DNA of 64,000 nt. It comes from Thermohalobaculum sp039033215. GTDB lineage: Bacteria > Pseudomonadota > Alphaproteobacteria > Rhodobacterales > Rhodobacteraceae. Position numbers and translations under genes: made by a program. Shown piece by piece: positions 52,396 through 61,036 of the stretch. The stretch spans positions 1-64,000 of the forward strand of contig JBCCDA010000008.1 of the NCBI GenBank assembly GCA_039033215.1, in the 5' to 3' direction. The notes under the pieces are model-generated. The model was not told the origin of the DNA. It worked only from the letters and a program-made list of their open reading frames with translations, and did no database searches. Each line of letters begins with the position of its first letter. Positions within the stretch are counted from its first letter, which is position 1.

Positions 52396-52701
52396 ATGCG
52401 ACACGTCTTTCTTGTACTCGCGATCATCGGAACGGTGGTTCCGATGTACTATTTTGTCTCTTGGTTCAATGAGTTCGGCTGGGACATCGGCGCGATGGTC
52501 GACGCCTGGAATGTCAACGACGCGACGACGGGGCTGGTCTATGATCTCACCATCGCCTTCGCGGCGCTGGTCATCTGGATCATCTGGGAGACGGTGCAGA
52601 ACGGGCGTTGGATCAACCTGATCGCCATCCCGGCGTCCTTGTGCATCGGTGTCAGCTGCGGGCTGCCGCTCTACCTGTGGCTTCGCTCGTCAGACAGGTA
52701 A
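52396..52701 (+). CDS. DUF2834-family small membrane protein
   Basis: A 101-aa protein with three hydrophobic segments: HVFLVLAIIGTVVPMYYFVS, LVYDLTIAFAALVIWIIWET and INLIAIPASLCIGVSCGLPL. The spacing and the motif EFGWDIGAMVDAWNVNDATT match DUF2834 proteins (about 100 aa, three helices). GGAGG lies 5 nt before the ATG. Function unknown. The iteron array ends 114 nt upstream and could regulate it. Confidence 0.85.
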   Translation: MRHVFLVLAIIGTVVPMYYFVSWFNEFGWDIGAMVDAWNVNDATTGLVYDLTIAFAALVIWIIWETVQNGRWINLIAIPASLCIGVSCGLPLYLWLRSSDR

Positions 52702-52704
52702 GGC

Positions 52705-52731
52705 ACTGAGCTTTAGGGGCTTTTCCTCAGT
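52705..52731. terminator. Possible bidirectional terminator between convergent genes
   Basis: ACTGAG (52705-52710) and CTCAGT (52726-52731) form a 6-bp stem around a 15-nt loop, with a TTTT run inside the loop, in the 32-nt space between the DUF2834 stop (52701) and the esterase stop (52734). Weak but well placed. Confidence 0.4.
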
Positions 52732-52733
52732 CC

Positions 52734-53633
52734 CTACTCACCCGCGAGGGCTCGGAAGAACGCCTCGATCTCTCGGGTAGCCGAAATGTCCTGGTTCGTC
52801 TCGCCGACGATGCGAGTACCCAGCCGTGAGGGCGTGGATCCTGGCCATGTGTGCCCTCCGCCGTCGACCACGTAGTGGATGAGGGGTGCCTCGCAGTCCA
52901 CATACTCGCGCCGAACCACGGTGGAACCGTCGTCCGGCGCTCGATCAGGAACGGCCGTCTCGTTGAAGCCCGAGCAGCCGTTGCGGACAGACAACGTCGC
53001 CAGCGTCTCGTCCACCGGCTCGACCCATCCCCGATCACGCACCAGAAGCGACCATCCCCCAATCCGGCCCCCACCAGGCGGCATCAGATCATCCTCGGTC
53101 CCGTGGATGTAGAGGATCGGTTTCGGAGGACCATCCGGGCAATCCACGCTGCTTGGAAAGCTGGCAATCGCCACGGCGGCGCCGGCAACGAGATCGGGTG
53201 CCTGGCAGATCAGGTTCAAGACCATCACACCGCCGATCGAGGGGCCGGCAAAGAATATCCGGTCTGGATCGGCAAATCTCTTGTCAGCCAGCTCTGCGAT
53301 CAACTTGCGAAGGAAGCCGATATCGTCTGCTGTATCGTAGGGGTCACCGTTGAAGTCCGTACGCCCGTCGTTCCAGTCATCGATGGCACTTGGCCAGACC
53401 ACGATCCAACCTTCGTTGGCCAGGGTCACCCGCGCCTTTCGCCGGATCGTCATCGGCCCCGCGAGCCCACCATGGAGCGCGACGAGGACAGGGGCGTTCT
53501 GGGCGCCAGGCCCAAAATCGATGACAGCTTCGCGTTGCAGGCCATCATGTTCGATCACGAGACGCCTTGTCTCGACCGCATCGACGGCAGTGGTTGTGGT
53601 GACAACCAGGGCAAGGGCGATGAGAAGGCGCAT
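52734..53633 (-). CDS. Secreted esterase of the poly(3-hydroxybutyrate) depolymerase/LpqC type
   Basis: A 299-aa alpha/beta-hydrolase with a Sec signal peptide (MRLLIALALVVTTTTAVDAV). Oxyanion region VALHGGLAGP, nucleophile Ser in FFAGPSIGGVMV (GxSxG), acid in YIHGTEDDLMPPGGG, and His in GGGHTWPG near the C-terminus. This is the pattern of PHB depolymerase family esterase 1/feruloyl esterase-like proteins. The start at 53633 is the ATG that begins the signal; the longer open frame is not coding. The substrate could be a polyester, or an aryl or short-chain ester. Confidence 0.88.
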   Translation of the reverse strand: MRLLIALALVVTTTTAVDAVETRRLVIEHDGLQREAVIDFGPGAQNAPVLVALHGGLAGPMTIRRKARVTLANEGWIVVWPSAIDDWNDGRTDFNGDPYDTADDIGFLRKLIAELADKRFADPDRIFFAGPSIGGVMVLNLICQAPDLVAGAAVAIASFPSSVDCPDGPPKPILYIHGTEDDLMPPGGGRIGGWSLLVRDRGWVEPVDETLATLSVRNGCSGFNETAVPDRAPDDGSTVVRREYVDCEAPLIHYVVDGGGHTWPGSTPSRLGTRIVGETNQDISATREIEAFFRALAGE

Positions 53634-53778
53634 AACAAGTCTCCCGGGGGCTCCATGCTGCGCCGAGAGATAGGATCGTTTTGTGGATCGGACAGAGCAC
53701 CCGGTGCGCTTGCATTGCACGTTCCAGTGAGGCGCCGCCCCTGGAGCAGCCCATCCACCCGCACGCCGGGCCCTGAGA

Positions 53779-54468
53779 TCACACGATACGGTTGGTAATC
53801 TCGCCCAGACCTTCGACCGCCACCTTGATCTCGTCGCCCGGGACCAGCTTGCCGACACCTGCCGGTGTCCCTGTCATGATCAGGTCCCCTGCAGCGAGCC
53901 GCATGGAGCGGGAGATGAACGAGATCACCTCTGGCACCGACCAGATCATCTGGCCAAGATCTCCTTCCTGGCGCAGATCCCCGTTCACCCAGCTCTTCAC
54001 ATAACCTTTCTCGAGGATTCCTGTCCGCGCGACGGGGACAACCGGTCCGATCACCGCAGAGCCGTCGAAACCCTTGCCCCAGTCCCAGGGCCGGCCCATT
54101 TTCTTGGCGACGCCCTGAACGTCCCGGCGGGTAAGGTCGTTGCCGACAGCATATCCCCAGATGTGGCTGTTCGCGTCCGCCTCGGCGATGTCGCGCCCGC
54201 CCTTGCTGATGGCCACGACCATCTCACCTTCGTAGTGCAGATCATCGGTTTCTGGCGGGAAGCCGATATCTTCGCCAGCGTGGCTGATCTCGGACGGCGG
54301 TTTGCCGAAAAAGAAGGGGGGCTCGCGGTCGGGATCAAAGCCCATCTCGCGCGTGTGTTCGGCATAATTGCGCCCGACGCAGAATATCCGACGGACCGGA
54401 AAGCGGACATCGGAACCTGCAACAGCAACGGATGGGATGGGCGGCGGCGCGAATACGTAGTCTTGCAT
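53779..54468 (-). CDS. Fumarylacetoacetate hydrolase family protein
   Basis: A 229-aa enzyme. FAH landmarks: FCVGRNYAEHTREMG, FFFGKPPSEI, the metal ligands Glu-Glu in DLHYEGEMVVAISKGGRDI, GYAVGNDLTRRDVQG, KGFDGSAVIGPVV and MTGTPAGVGKLVPGDEI. Members cleave or isomerise acylpyruvates (acylpyruvase, oxaloacetate decarboxylase, homoprotocatechuate isomerase/decarboxylase). It is divergent from the TRAP receptor gene at 54668 across 199 nt. An acylpyruvate-cleaving enzyme next to a 2-oxo-acid-type TRAP receptor suggests a common substrate class; inference. Confidence 0.92.
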   Translation of the reverse strand: MQDYVFAPPPIPSVAVAGSDVRFPVRRIFCVGRNYAEHTREMGFDPDREPPFFFGKPPSEISHAGEDIGFPPETDDLHYEGEMVVAISKGGRDIAEADANSHIWGYAVGNDLTRRDVQGVAKKMGRPWDWGKGFDGSAVIGPVVPVARTGILEKGYVKSWVNGDLRQEGDLGQMIWSVPEVISFISRSMRLAAGDLIMTGTPAGVGKLVPGDEIKVAVEGLGEITNRIV

Positions 54469-54667
54469 GGGGGGTCCTCGCAGTAGGGTGAGAAGGTCCT
54501 CCTAGACCAAGCATCCAAGACTGCCAAGCCGGGGCAAGGATCGGGGCTGATTATCGGGTGGTTGTGCTTTCGTCGGAATCCGGCTCATATCGACCCAGGG
54601 GCAACATTCCCCTGGCGTCGGATGCGCGAGGCGTGCGGCGCGCACGAAAACGACAGGGAGCATTCAC

Positions 54668-55756
54668 ATGGATCGTCGTAAGTTTCTGACTACCACGGCC
54701 CTTGCCGGTGCCGGTGCCACCACCCTCGCGGCACCTGCCATCGGCCAGGGTGCGCTGGAGATGGTGATCGTCTCGTCCTGGCCGCGGGATTTTCCGGGCC
54801 TGGGCACGTCGGCGCAGCGGATGGCCGCCAACATCACCAAGGTCTCCGAAGGCAAGATACAGACCCAGTACTTTGCGGCGGGCGAGCGGGTGGGCGCCTT
54901 CGATGTGTTCGACGAAGTCGCCAGCGGCAACAGCCAAGCCTACACCTCGGCCGAGTACTACTGGAAGGGCAAGCATCCCGGTTGGGCGTTCTTCACCTCG
55001 GTGCCGTTTGGCCTGACGTACACCGAGCGTTCGGCATGGCTGAAGTACATGGACGGTCAGGCGCTCTGGGACGAGTTGGCCGGCGAGTTTGGTCTGAAAG
55101 GACTGCCTTGCGGGTCGACCGGATGTCAGATGGGCGGCTGGTTCAACAAGCTGATCGAGACACCGGATGACCTGAAGGGTCTGAAGATGCGTATCCCAGG
55201 CCTTGGCGGTGACGTCATGGCGAAGCTGGGCGCTTCCCCGGTCTCTCTGCCGGGTGGTCAGATCTACGAGAACCTCGTATCCGGCGCGATCGAAGCAACC
55301 GAGTGGGTTGGTCCCTACAACGACTACTTCATGAAGTTCTACGAGGCCGCCAAGTACTACTACACACCGGGCTTCCACGAGCCGGGTGGGAACACGGCGT
55401 TCACCATGAACGCCTCTTGGTGGGGTGCCCGGACAGACTGGGAGAAGGCCGTCATCACGACCTGCGCAATGGAAGAGCAGGCCAACATGATGGACGAGCT
55501 GAATGCCCGCAACGGCGAGTACCTCGCACGGATGATCCGTGATCACGGCGTTGAGTTGCAGGAGTACTCGGACGAGATCTACGAGGCCTTCGGTGAAGCG
55601 ACGGACGAAGTGTTCGAGGAAACCCGTCAGCACAGCTCGATGGCGGAGAAGATCTACCAGAGCTTCCTGGCAGCGCGCGAGTCCACGGGCAATTGGATGG
55701 CGATCTCGGATATCTCCTACTCCGCGAAACGTAACGCGGTGCTGGGCATCGGTTGA
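54668..55756 (+). CDS. TRAP transporter substrate-binding protein (DctP/TakP-like), copy 1
   Basis: A 362-aa periplasmic receptor with a twin-arginine-like signal (MDRRKFLTTTALAGAGATTL, cleavage after AIG). The mature part matches the TakP/FcbT1 group: MGGWFNKLIETPDDLKGLKM, RIPGLGGDVMAKLGASPVSL, GGQIYENLVSGAIEATEWVG and PGFHEPGGNTAF. In TakP the Arg of LKMR and the Glu-Trp of TEWVG bind a carboxylate and a metal ion; both are present. The ligand is therefore probably a 2-oxo or 2-hydroxy acid salt. It is followed by a hairpin and then a closely similar second receptor. Confidence 0.93.
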   Translation: MDRRKFLTTTALAGAGATTLAAPAIGQGALEMVIVSSWPRDFPGLGTSAQRMAANITKVSEGKIQTQYFAAGERVGAFDVFDEVASGNSQAYTSAEYYWKGKHPGWAFFTSVPFGLTYTERSAWLKYMDGQALWDELAGEFGLKGLPCGSTGCQMGGWFNKLIETPDDLKGLKMRIPGLGGDVMAKLGASPVSLPGGQIYENLVSGAIEATEWVGPYNDYFMKFYEAAKYYYTPGFHEPGGNTAFTMNASWWGARTDWEKAVITTCAMEEQANMMDELNARNGEYLARMIRDHGVELQEYSDEIYEAFGEATDEVFEETRQHSSMAEKIYQSFLAARESTGNWMAISDISYSAKRNAVLGIG

Positions 55757-56074
55757 GTTTCATCCCAAGAAGCGCACGGGCCTCGCAAACGGGCCCGTGC
55801 AGGCGAATTTGGGTGATTCTGGTGCCCGAAAACGATCTGCCGCTTGCCAATCGATCAAACAGGGCAGCGAAGATCTGGCTTTCGCTGTCCAGTTTTGGCG
55901 CATTGTGCCCTAAGAGATAGCAACAGCGGGCTCAACGCACGCGAACGTCAACGCTGAATCCGTTGAATCTGGCTTGTTCGTGCCGGAACGTGCTTCCCCC
56001 AAGTGTAAATTATGCTAACTGGCCGCGGATAGCCGCGCAGGCGGCCGATAAGAGCAATTGACAGGAGAGATCAC
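55757..56074 (+). other. 318-nt spacer between the two receptor genes
   Basis: No gene. It contains a 9-bp hairpin (55774-55800), an AT-rich stretch (AGTGTAAATTATGC near 56000) that could act as a promoter for the second receptor, and the ribosome-binding site AGGAG 8 nt before ATG 56075. A separate promoter would let the two receptors be expressed differently. Confidence 0.5.
55774..55800 (+). terminator. Hairpin after the first TRAP receptor gene
   Basis: Stem GCACGGGCC / GGCCCGTGC (9 bp) with a 9-nt loop, 17 nt after the stop at 55756. There is no T-run after it, so it may be a partial terminator or an mRNA-stabilising structure that keeps receptor message high. Confidence 0.5.
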
Positions 56075-57163
56075 ATGGATCGCCGTTCGTTCATCAGGAA
56101 CGCAGGGCTTGCCGGCGCCGGCGCAACTGCCGCGCTTGCCGCACCCGCCATCGCCCAGGGCGGAAAGACGATGACCATTGTCGCGACCTGGCCGCGCGAC
56201 TTCCCGGGGCTCGGCACCGGGGCGCAGCGGCTTGCACAGCGCATCACCGACCTCAGCGGCGGCTCGATCAAGACCGAGTACTTCGCCGCCGGCGAGCGTG
56301 TTGGCGCCTTCGACTCGTTCGACGAGGTCGCCTCGGGCAATGCACAGGCCTACCACGCCGCAGACTACTACTGGAAAGGCAAGCACCCCGCCTGGGCGTA
56401 CTTCACCGCCGTGCCGTTCGGTTTCGTCTATACCGAGATGTGCTCGTGGCTCTACCACATGGGTGGCCAGGGCCTCTGGGACGAAGTGGCCGGCGAATTC
56501 GGCCTGAAGTGTCTGCCTGCAGGCAACACAGGCGTCCAGATGGGCGGCTGGTTCAACAAGGAAATCGAGAGCCCCGATGACCTGAAGGGCCTGAAGATGC
56601 GTATCCCAGGCCTTGGCGGCGACGTCATGGCCAAGCTGGGTGCATCGCCGGTTTCTCTGCCGGGCGGCCAGATCTACGAGAACCTCGTTTCGGGTGCGAT
56701 CGATGCAACCGAGTGGGTAGGCCCCTGGAACGACTACTTCCTGAAGTTCTACGAAGCTGCGAAATACTACTATTACCCCGGCATGCACGAGCCGGCCTCG
56801 CAGTTGTCGCTGGGCATCAATGCCGAGTTCTGGGGCTCGCTGACCGACTCGGAGAAGCAAGTCGTCGAGTATGCCTGCGGCTACGAGCAGAACTACGGGA
56901 TGGCCGAGTACAACGCGAACAACGGTGCGTTCCTCGCCAAGCTGATCACCGAGCACGGCGTCGAACTCAAGCGCTTCAACGAGGAAGTCTACGAGGCGTT
57001 CGGCGAGGCGTCCCAGGAGGTCTTCGAAGAAACGCGCGAGCACTCGGACCTTGCCGCTCGCGTGCACGACAGCTTCGTCGCGGCGCGTTCCGATGTCGGC
57101 GGCTGGATGAACCTCTCGGACAGCCCCTACCTCAACGAGCGCAACCGTGTGCTCGGCCTTTGA
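56075..57163 (+). CDS. TRAP transporter substrate-binding protein (DctP/TakP-like), copy 2
   Basis: A 362-aa receptor of the same length as copy 1 and clearly its duplicate. Signal: MDRRSFIRNAGLAGAGATAA. Shared blocks include SWPRDFPGLGT-like WPRDFPGLGTGAQRLAQRI, YFAAGERVGAFDSFDEVASG, NAQAYHAADYYWKGKHPAWA, LKMRIPGLGGDVMAKLGASP and IDATEWVGPWND. Differences cluster in the C-terminal lobe and around the pocket (PYND/PWND, SSMAEKIYQ/SDLAARVHD). Two receptors with one permease pair could widen substrate range. A strong terminator-like hairpin follows. Confidence 0.93.
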   Translation: MDRRSFIRNAGLAGAGATAALAAPAIAQGGKTMTIVATWPRDFPGLGTGAQRLAQRITDLSGGSIKTEYFAAGERVGAFDSFDEVASGNAQAYHAADYYWKGKHPAWAYFTAVPFGFVYTEMCSWLYHMGGQGLWDEVAGEFGLKCLPAGNTGVQMGGWFNKEIESPDDLKGLKMRIPGLGGDVMAKLGASPVSLPGGQIYENLVSGAIDATEWVGPWNDYFLKFYEAAKYYYYPGMHEPASQLSLGINAEFWGSLTDSEKQVVEYACGYEQNYGMAEYNANNGAFLAKLITEHGVELKRFNEEVYEAFGEASQEVFEETREHSDLAARVHDSFVAARSDVGGWMNLSDSPYLNERNRVLGL

Positions 57164-57184
57164 TCTGCGGCTGAAATGACTTTT

Positions 57185-57212
57185 GGGGGCGCGGCGAAAC
57201 CGCCGCGCCCCC
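57185..57212 (+). terminator. Strong hairpin after the second TRAP receptor gene
   Basis: A perfect 12-bp GC stem GGGGGCGCGGCG / CGCCGCGCCCCC with an AAAC loop, 21 nt after the stop at 57163. TTTT precedes rather than follows it, so it may work as a partial terminator separating abundant receptor message from the permease genes. Confidence 0.65.
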
Positions 57213-57288
57213 TTCGCCATTTGTCGTCAGCGGCTGTACCGGCTGTTCACTACGAAAGGCGTCTGATCGGACGAGCAGGGGGGGCGAT

Positions 57289-58287
57289 ATGGTGGCCACG
57301 ACCGATACAATGACCGTGTCTGCGAGCCCGGCGAGAGGTGTGCGCGCCTTTGCCTGGGTTATGGTGTCAGCGACCTTCGCATACCTGATCGCCAACTACC
57401 TGCTTGTCTGGCACGAGGTGCCCAGCCCGTCATCCCTGTTCTCGGGAGAGATGCTGGCAGTCGTGCCCACGACCATCTACGCGTTGGCGCTCGCCTTGCC
57501 GATCTTCATGGTGATGCGAACGCCCGAGACGACCTTGCGCGCCGATTCCGCCCGCATCTCGGGCATTGCCCGTTTCATCATCCGCGCCGCTTTCTGGGGC
57601 GTGTTCCTTGTCGGTCTGGCCGATGCAGCAGTCTCTTTCCTGCGGGTCGAGGAGATGCTGGCAGGGTTTGTGGGACAGGAAACCGCCGACGGTTGGAATT
57701 TCAACAAGAACCGCGGGCCGGAGCTTCATGGCCCGCTGATCCTCCTCGGTATCGTGATCGCGGCCCTGACCCGCAGCGCCCTTGGCTTTCAATGGCTTGC
57801 GCTGCTCGTCGTGATCGCCGAGCTGAACATCGTGCTCTTTCGCTTCATCTTCTCCTATGAGCAGGCGTTCATGGGTGATCTGGTGCGCTTCTGGTACGGT
57901 GCCCTGTTCCTGTTCGCGTCGGCCTACACGCTTCTCGAGGACGGGCACGTCCGTGTCGACGTTCTCTACGCCGGGATGCGTGACAAGACGAAGGGCTTCA
58001 TCAACGCCTGGGGCTCGATCATCATGGGTATCCTGTTCTGCTGGGTCATCCTTGTGATGGGGATGGCGACGAAATCGTCGATCATCAATGCGCCGCTTAT
58101 CAGCTTCGAGGTAAGCCAATCCGGCTTCGGCATGTACGTGAAATACCTGATGGCAGGGTTTCTGGGGGTCTTCGCCGTAACGATGATGCTCCAGTTCTGC
58201 GCGTATCTTCTGGAAAGCGTGGCCGATTGGCGGGGTGAGGATGGCTCACGTCTCCACACCCACGACGACGAACTGCCCGTCCATTGA
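57289..58287 (+). CDS. TRAP transporter small permease (DctQ type), long form
   Basis: A 332-aa membrane protein. The DctQ domain is in the C-terminal half (FMGDLVRFWYGALFLFASAY, TLLEDGHVRVDVLYAGMRD, GFINAWGSIIMGILFCWVIL). The N-terminal 170 residues add about four more hydrophobic segments. Ordinary DctQ proteins have four helices and about 160-200 aa; the long form goes with the FcbT/TakP subgroup of TRAP systems. A purine-rich stretch of G residues precedes ATG 57289. It ends 11 nt before dctM. Confidence 0.9.
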   Translation: MVATTDTMTVSASPARGVRAFAWVMVSATFAYLIANYLLVWHEVPSPSSLFSGEMLAVVPTTIYALALALPIFMVMRTPETTLRADSARISGIARFIIRAAFWGVFLVGLADAAVSFLRVEEMLAGFVGQETADGWNFNKNRGPELHGPLILLGIVIAALTRSALGFQWLALLVVIAELNIVLFRFIFSYEQAFMGDLVRFWYGALFLFASAYTLLEDGHVRVDVLYAGMRDKTKGFINAWGSIIMGILFCWVILVMGMATKSSIINAPLISFEVSQSGFGMYVKYLMAGFLGVFAVTMMLQFCAYLLESVADWRGEDGSRLHTHDDELPVH

Positions 58288-58298
58288 GGACCTGATCC

Positions 58299-60956
58299 AT
58301 GGAACTCGTCTTTCTCTTCGTTCTGCTGGTGATCATGGCTGGCGCGTTGGCGTCGGGCTATCCGGTCGCCTTCGCGCTGCCTGGTGCGGCGATTGTCACA
58401 ATCCTTCTGGCTGCGGGCACGGGCCTTCTGTTCGAGGCGGACTCGTCAGCGTACTTCGCCCAGGGCGGCCCCTGGGAGTGGTTGTCGGCCGGTGTGACCA
58501 ACTTTCGAGGCGTCTATTGGGAGGTCGAACGCGATACGCTGATCGCAATCCCGTTGTTCGTCTTCATGGGCATCATGCTGCAGCGGTCCAAGATTGCCGA
58601 GGATCTGCTGCTCACGATGGCACAGTTGTTCGGCCCCATTCCGGGCGGTCTGGGCATCTCTGTCGTCTTCGTCGGCGCGTTGCTTGCAGCCACGACAGGT
58701 ATCCTGGGTGCGACTGTGGTTGCGATGGGCCTGATCTCGTTGCCCGCAATGCTTCGGAACAAGTACTCGAGCCCGCTGGCCACAGGCACGATCGCCGCCT
58801 CCGGAACGTTGGGCCAGATCATCCCGCCGTCGATCGTGCTGATCATCCTTGCAGACCAGTTGTCGTCGGCCGTCGATCAGGCGCAGACACAGCGTTCGAA
58901 CCTGTTCAAGGACTCGACGGGCGAGCTGTCCATGCCGTCGGAGTTCGCGGTCTCCTCGACGTCGGCAGGGGACATGTTCCTGGGCGCAATGATCCCCGGG
59001 CTCGTGCTCGTCGGCCTCTACATGCTCTACATTCTGGTCATCGGGCTGCTGCGCCCGAAGATGGCGCCTTCTGTGCCGTTCGAGCAGAAGATGGATCTGC
59101 AGCTCCTGGGCAAGGTTGCGCTTATCCTGATCCCGCCGCTGACGCTCATTTTTGCCGTGCTGGGCTCGATCATCGCGGGGATTGCAACGGTAAACCAGGC
59201 AGGCGCGATTGGCGCGATCGGTGCCACGATCATGGCCGGTTATCGCCTGCACTCGGGACGCCGGGGCGCGTTCATTCCGGTGATCATTGCGGTGCTCTCG
59301 CTCGCCACGATCTTCTGGGTGACCTCGACCTATGATCTGAACATCCGCAACGTGACCACGGCCGAGGACAGCTTCGGCATCACGGTCGCGGCGGTAGCGG
59401 TCGGGTTCTTCATCTTCTCGGTTGCGTGGTCGCTGATCCGCACCTTCCGCACCGACGATACGCTCAACGGGGTGATGATCGACACGGCCAAGACAACCTC
59501 GCTGGTGTTCATCATTCTGCTGGGCGCGGCCATGCTCACCTCGGCCTTCCGCGCGTTTGGCGGCGAGGAACTGGTCAAGGAGTTTCTGACATCGCTGCCG
59601 GGCGGTTTCTGGACCCAGTTCATCATCGTCATGGCGGTGATCTTCGTCCTCGGCTTCTTCCTCGACTTCATCGAGATCGCCGTGGTCGTGGTGCCGATCG
59701 TCGCACCGATCCTGCTGATGGAACCCTCGGCGAACATCACGGCCGTTTGGCTGGGTGTCATGATCGGCCTGAACATTCAGACGAGCTTCCTGACCCCGCC
59801 CTTCGGTTTCGCGCTCTTCTATCTCCGGGGTGTCGCACCGCGGGAGGTGAAGACCATCGACATCTACAAGGGCGTGATCCCGTTCATCTTCCTTCAGCTA
59901 TCGGCGTTGGGCATCGTCGGCTACACGCCGAGCCTCGTGAACTACCTTCCAACCCGGATCTCGCTTCTAGGGGAACAGGCCCCGCCACCGGTCAACCCAC
60001 GCCTCCAGTATTGCATGGAGGAGTACATCGCTGGTGAGTTCGAGACGCGCGGCGACGCCATTCGCGCAGAGATAGCCAAAGTCCAGACACTCGATCTGTC
60101 GGGATTGCCCGAGGATATCCGCGAGGATCTGGACGAGGCATTCGGCAAGGCTGAGAGCGCCTTCGACCAGATGGCGGCCATTACCTCGGCGGAAGCGGCC
60201 GTTGCCGAAGCGGAACCCGCCTATCGGCCCCTTCACGTCAAGGTTCGTCGCCTCGAGCGGGATGCGGCCCGTCTGCGGGACGATATCGAGTATCTCGAGC
60301 GTCGGCTGACGCAGTTGCGCAGCACTGAACCCGATAGCCCGGAGATCCCGGAATATGAGGCCAAGGTCATTGCCGAGAAGGCCGAGATCGAGGAACTTCT
60401 GGCCCAGATTCCCGAGGAATGGGACCCCAGGCACGACACCTTCGCCAAGCTGACCAAGGCCGAGGTTGACGCCCGCCGCGCCTACCGCAGGACCGTGGAT
60501 GACGCGTTCGAGCCGATCAGTGAACTGCAGATCACGCTCGCGGCCACGGATGCGCTTGTCGCGCTGGAGCAGGACATCGTTCAGCTTCGGGCAGACATTC
60601 CCACTGGCGAGCCAGAGGCGCTGGTGACGCGGCTCGAGGCGCTTCGAAGTGCCCTGCGCGACGCCGAGGCGAGCCGGGACACCGTCAAGGGTGTCTCTGA
60701 CGCGCGGAGCGACCTGCGCCGAAACCCGGATCCGGAGGCTGCCGCCGTGGCTCTGGACGGCACGCTGGAGGCGTTCAGGGCTGAAGTGACCTGGCGCCAG
60801 GCAGCTGCGCGGGATGTCCTTCCGGCGCTCGAAACCTACTCGGCAGCACTTGGCGATACCATCGGTCTGCGCCAGCAGGACCGTCTGCCACGGGCTCAGG
60901 CGCTCTACGTCGCCAGCTGTGCCTCGAACCACCGCGACATATCGCTGAACTTCTGA
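58299..60956 (+). CDS. TRAP transporter large permease (DctM type) with a long C-terminal coiled-coil extension
   Basis: An 885-aa protein. Residues 1-545 are the membrane domain: GYPVAFALPGAAIVTILLAA, IPLFVFMGIMLQRSKIAEDL, GGLGISVVFVGALLAATTGI, TGTIAASGTLGQIIPPSIVL, and the second-half repeat FFLDFIEIAVVVVPIVAPIL with LNIQTSFLTPPFGFALFYLR. Residues about 550-885 are soluble, acidic and helical, with coiled-coil-like segments (LERDAARLRDDIEYLERRLT near 650). Ordinary DctM is about 430 aa. The FcbT3-type subgroup has extra membrane helices, but the 335-residue tail is unusual. It probably lies on the cytoplasmic side and might bind the methyltransferase encoded next; that link is speculative. 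Confidence 0.92.
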   Translation: MELVFLFVLLVIMAGALASGYPVAFALPGAAIVTILLAAGTGLLFEADSSAYFAQGGPWEWLSAGVTNFRGVYWEVERDTLIAIPLFVFMGIMLQRSKIAEDLLLTMAQLFGPIPGGLGISVVFVGALLAATTGILGATVVAMGLISLPAMLRNKYSSPLATGTIAASGTLGQIIPPSIVLIILADQLSSAVDQAQTQRSNLFKDSTGELSMPSEFAVSSTSAGDMFLGAMIPGLVLVGLYMLYILVIGLLRPKMAPSVPFEQKMDLQLLGKVALILIPPLTLIFAVLGSIIAGIATVNQAGAIGAIGATIMAGYRLHSGRRGAFIPVIIAVLSLATIFWVTSTYDLNIRNVTTAEDSFGITVAAVAVGFFIFSVAWSLIRTFRTDDTLNGVMIDTAKTTSLVFIILLGAAMLTSAFRAFGGEELVKEFLTSLPGGFWTQFIIVMAVIFVLGFFLDFIEIAVVVVPIVAPILLMEPSANITAVWLGVMIGLNIQTSFLTPPFGFALFYLRGVAPREVKTIDIYKGVIPFIFLQLSALGIVGYTPSLVNYLPTRISLLGEQAPPPVNPRLQYCMEEYIAGEFETRGDAIRAEIAKVQTLDLSGLPEDIREDLDEAFGKAESAFDQMAAITSAEAAVAEAEPAYRPLHVKVRRLERDAARLRDDIEYLERRLTQLRSTEPDSPEIPEYEAKVIAEKAEIEELLAQIPEEWDPRHDTFAKLTKAEVDARRAYRRTVDDAFEPISELQITLAATDALVALEQDIVQLRADIPTGEPEALVTRLEALRSALRDAEASRDTVKGVSDARSDLRRNPDPEAAAVALDGTLEAFRAEVTWRQAAARDVLPALETYSAALGDTIGLRQQDRLPRAQALYVASCASNHRDISLNF

Positions 60957-61036
60957 TCTGGAGCGGGTTTACACCCACCCGACGGATGACAGCGATCTCC
61001 AAAGCGTTATCTTCCCCCGCGACAGGGGAGGGTTCC

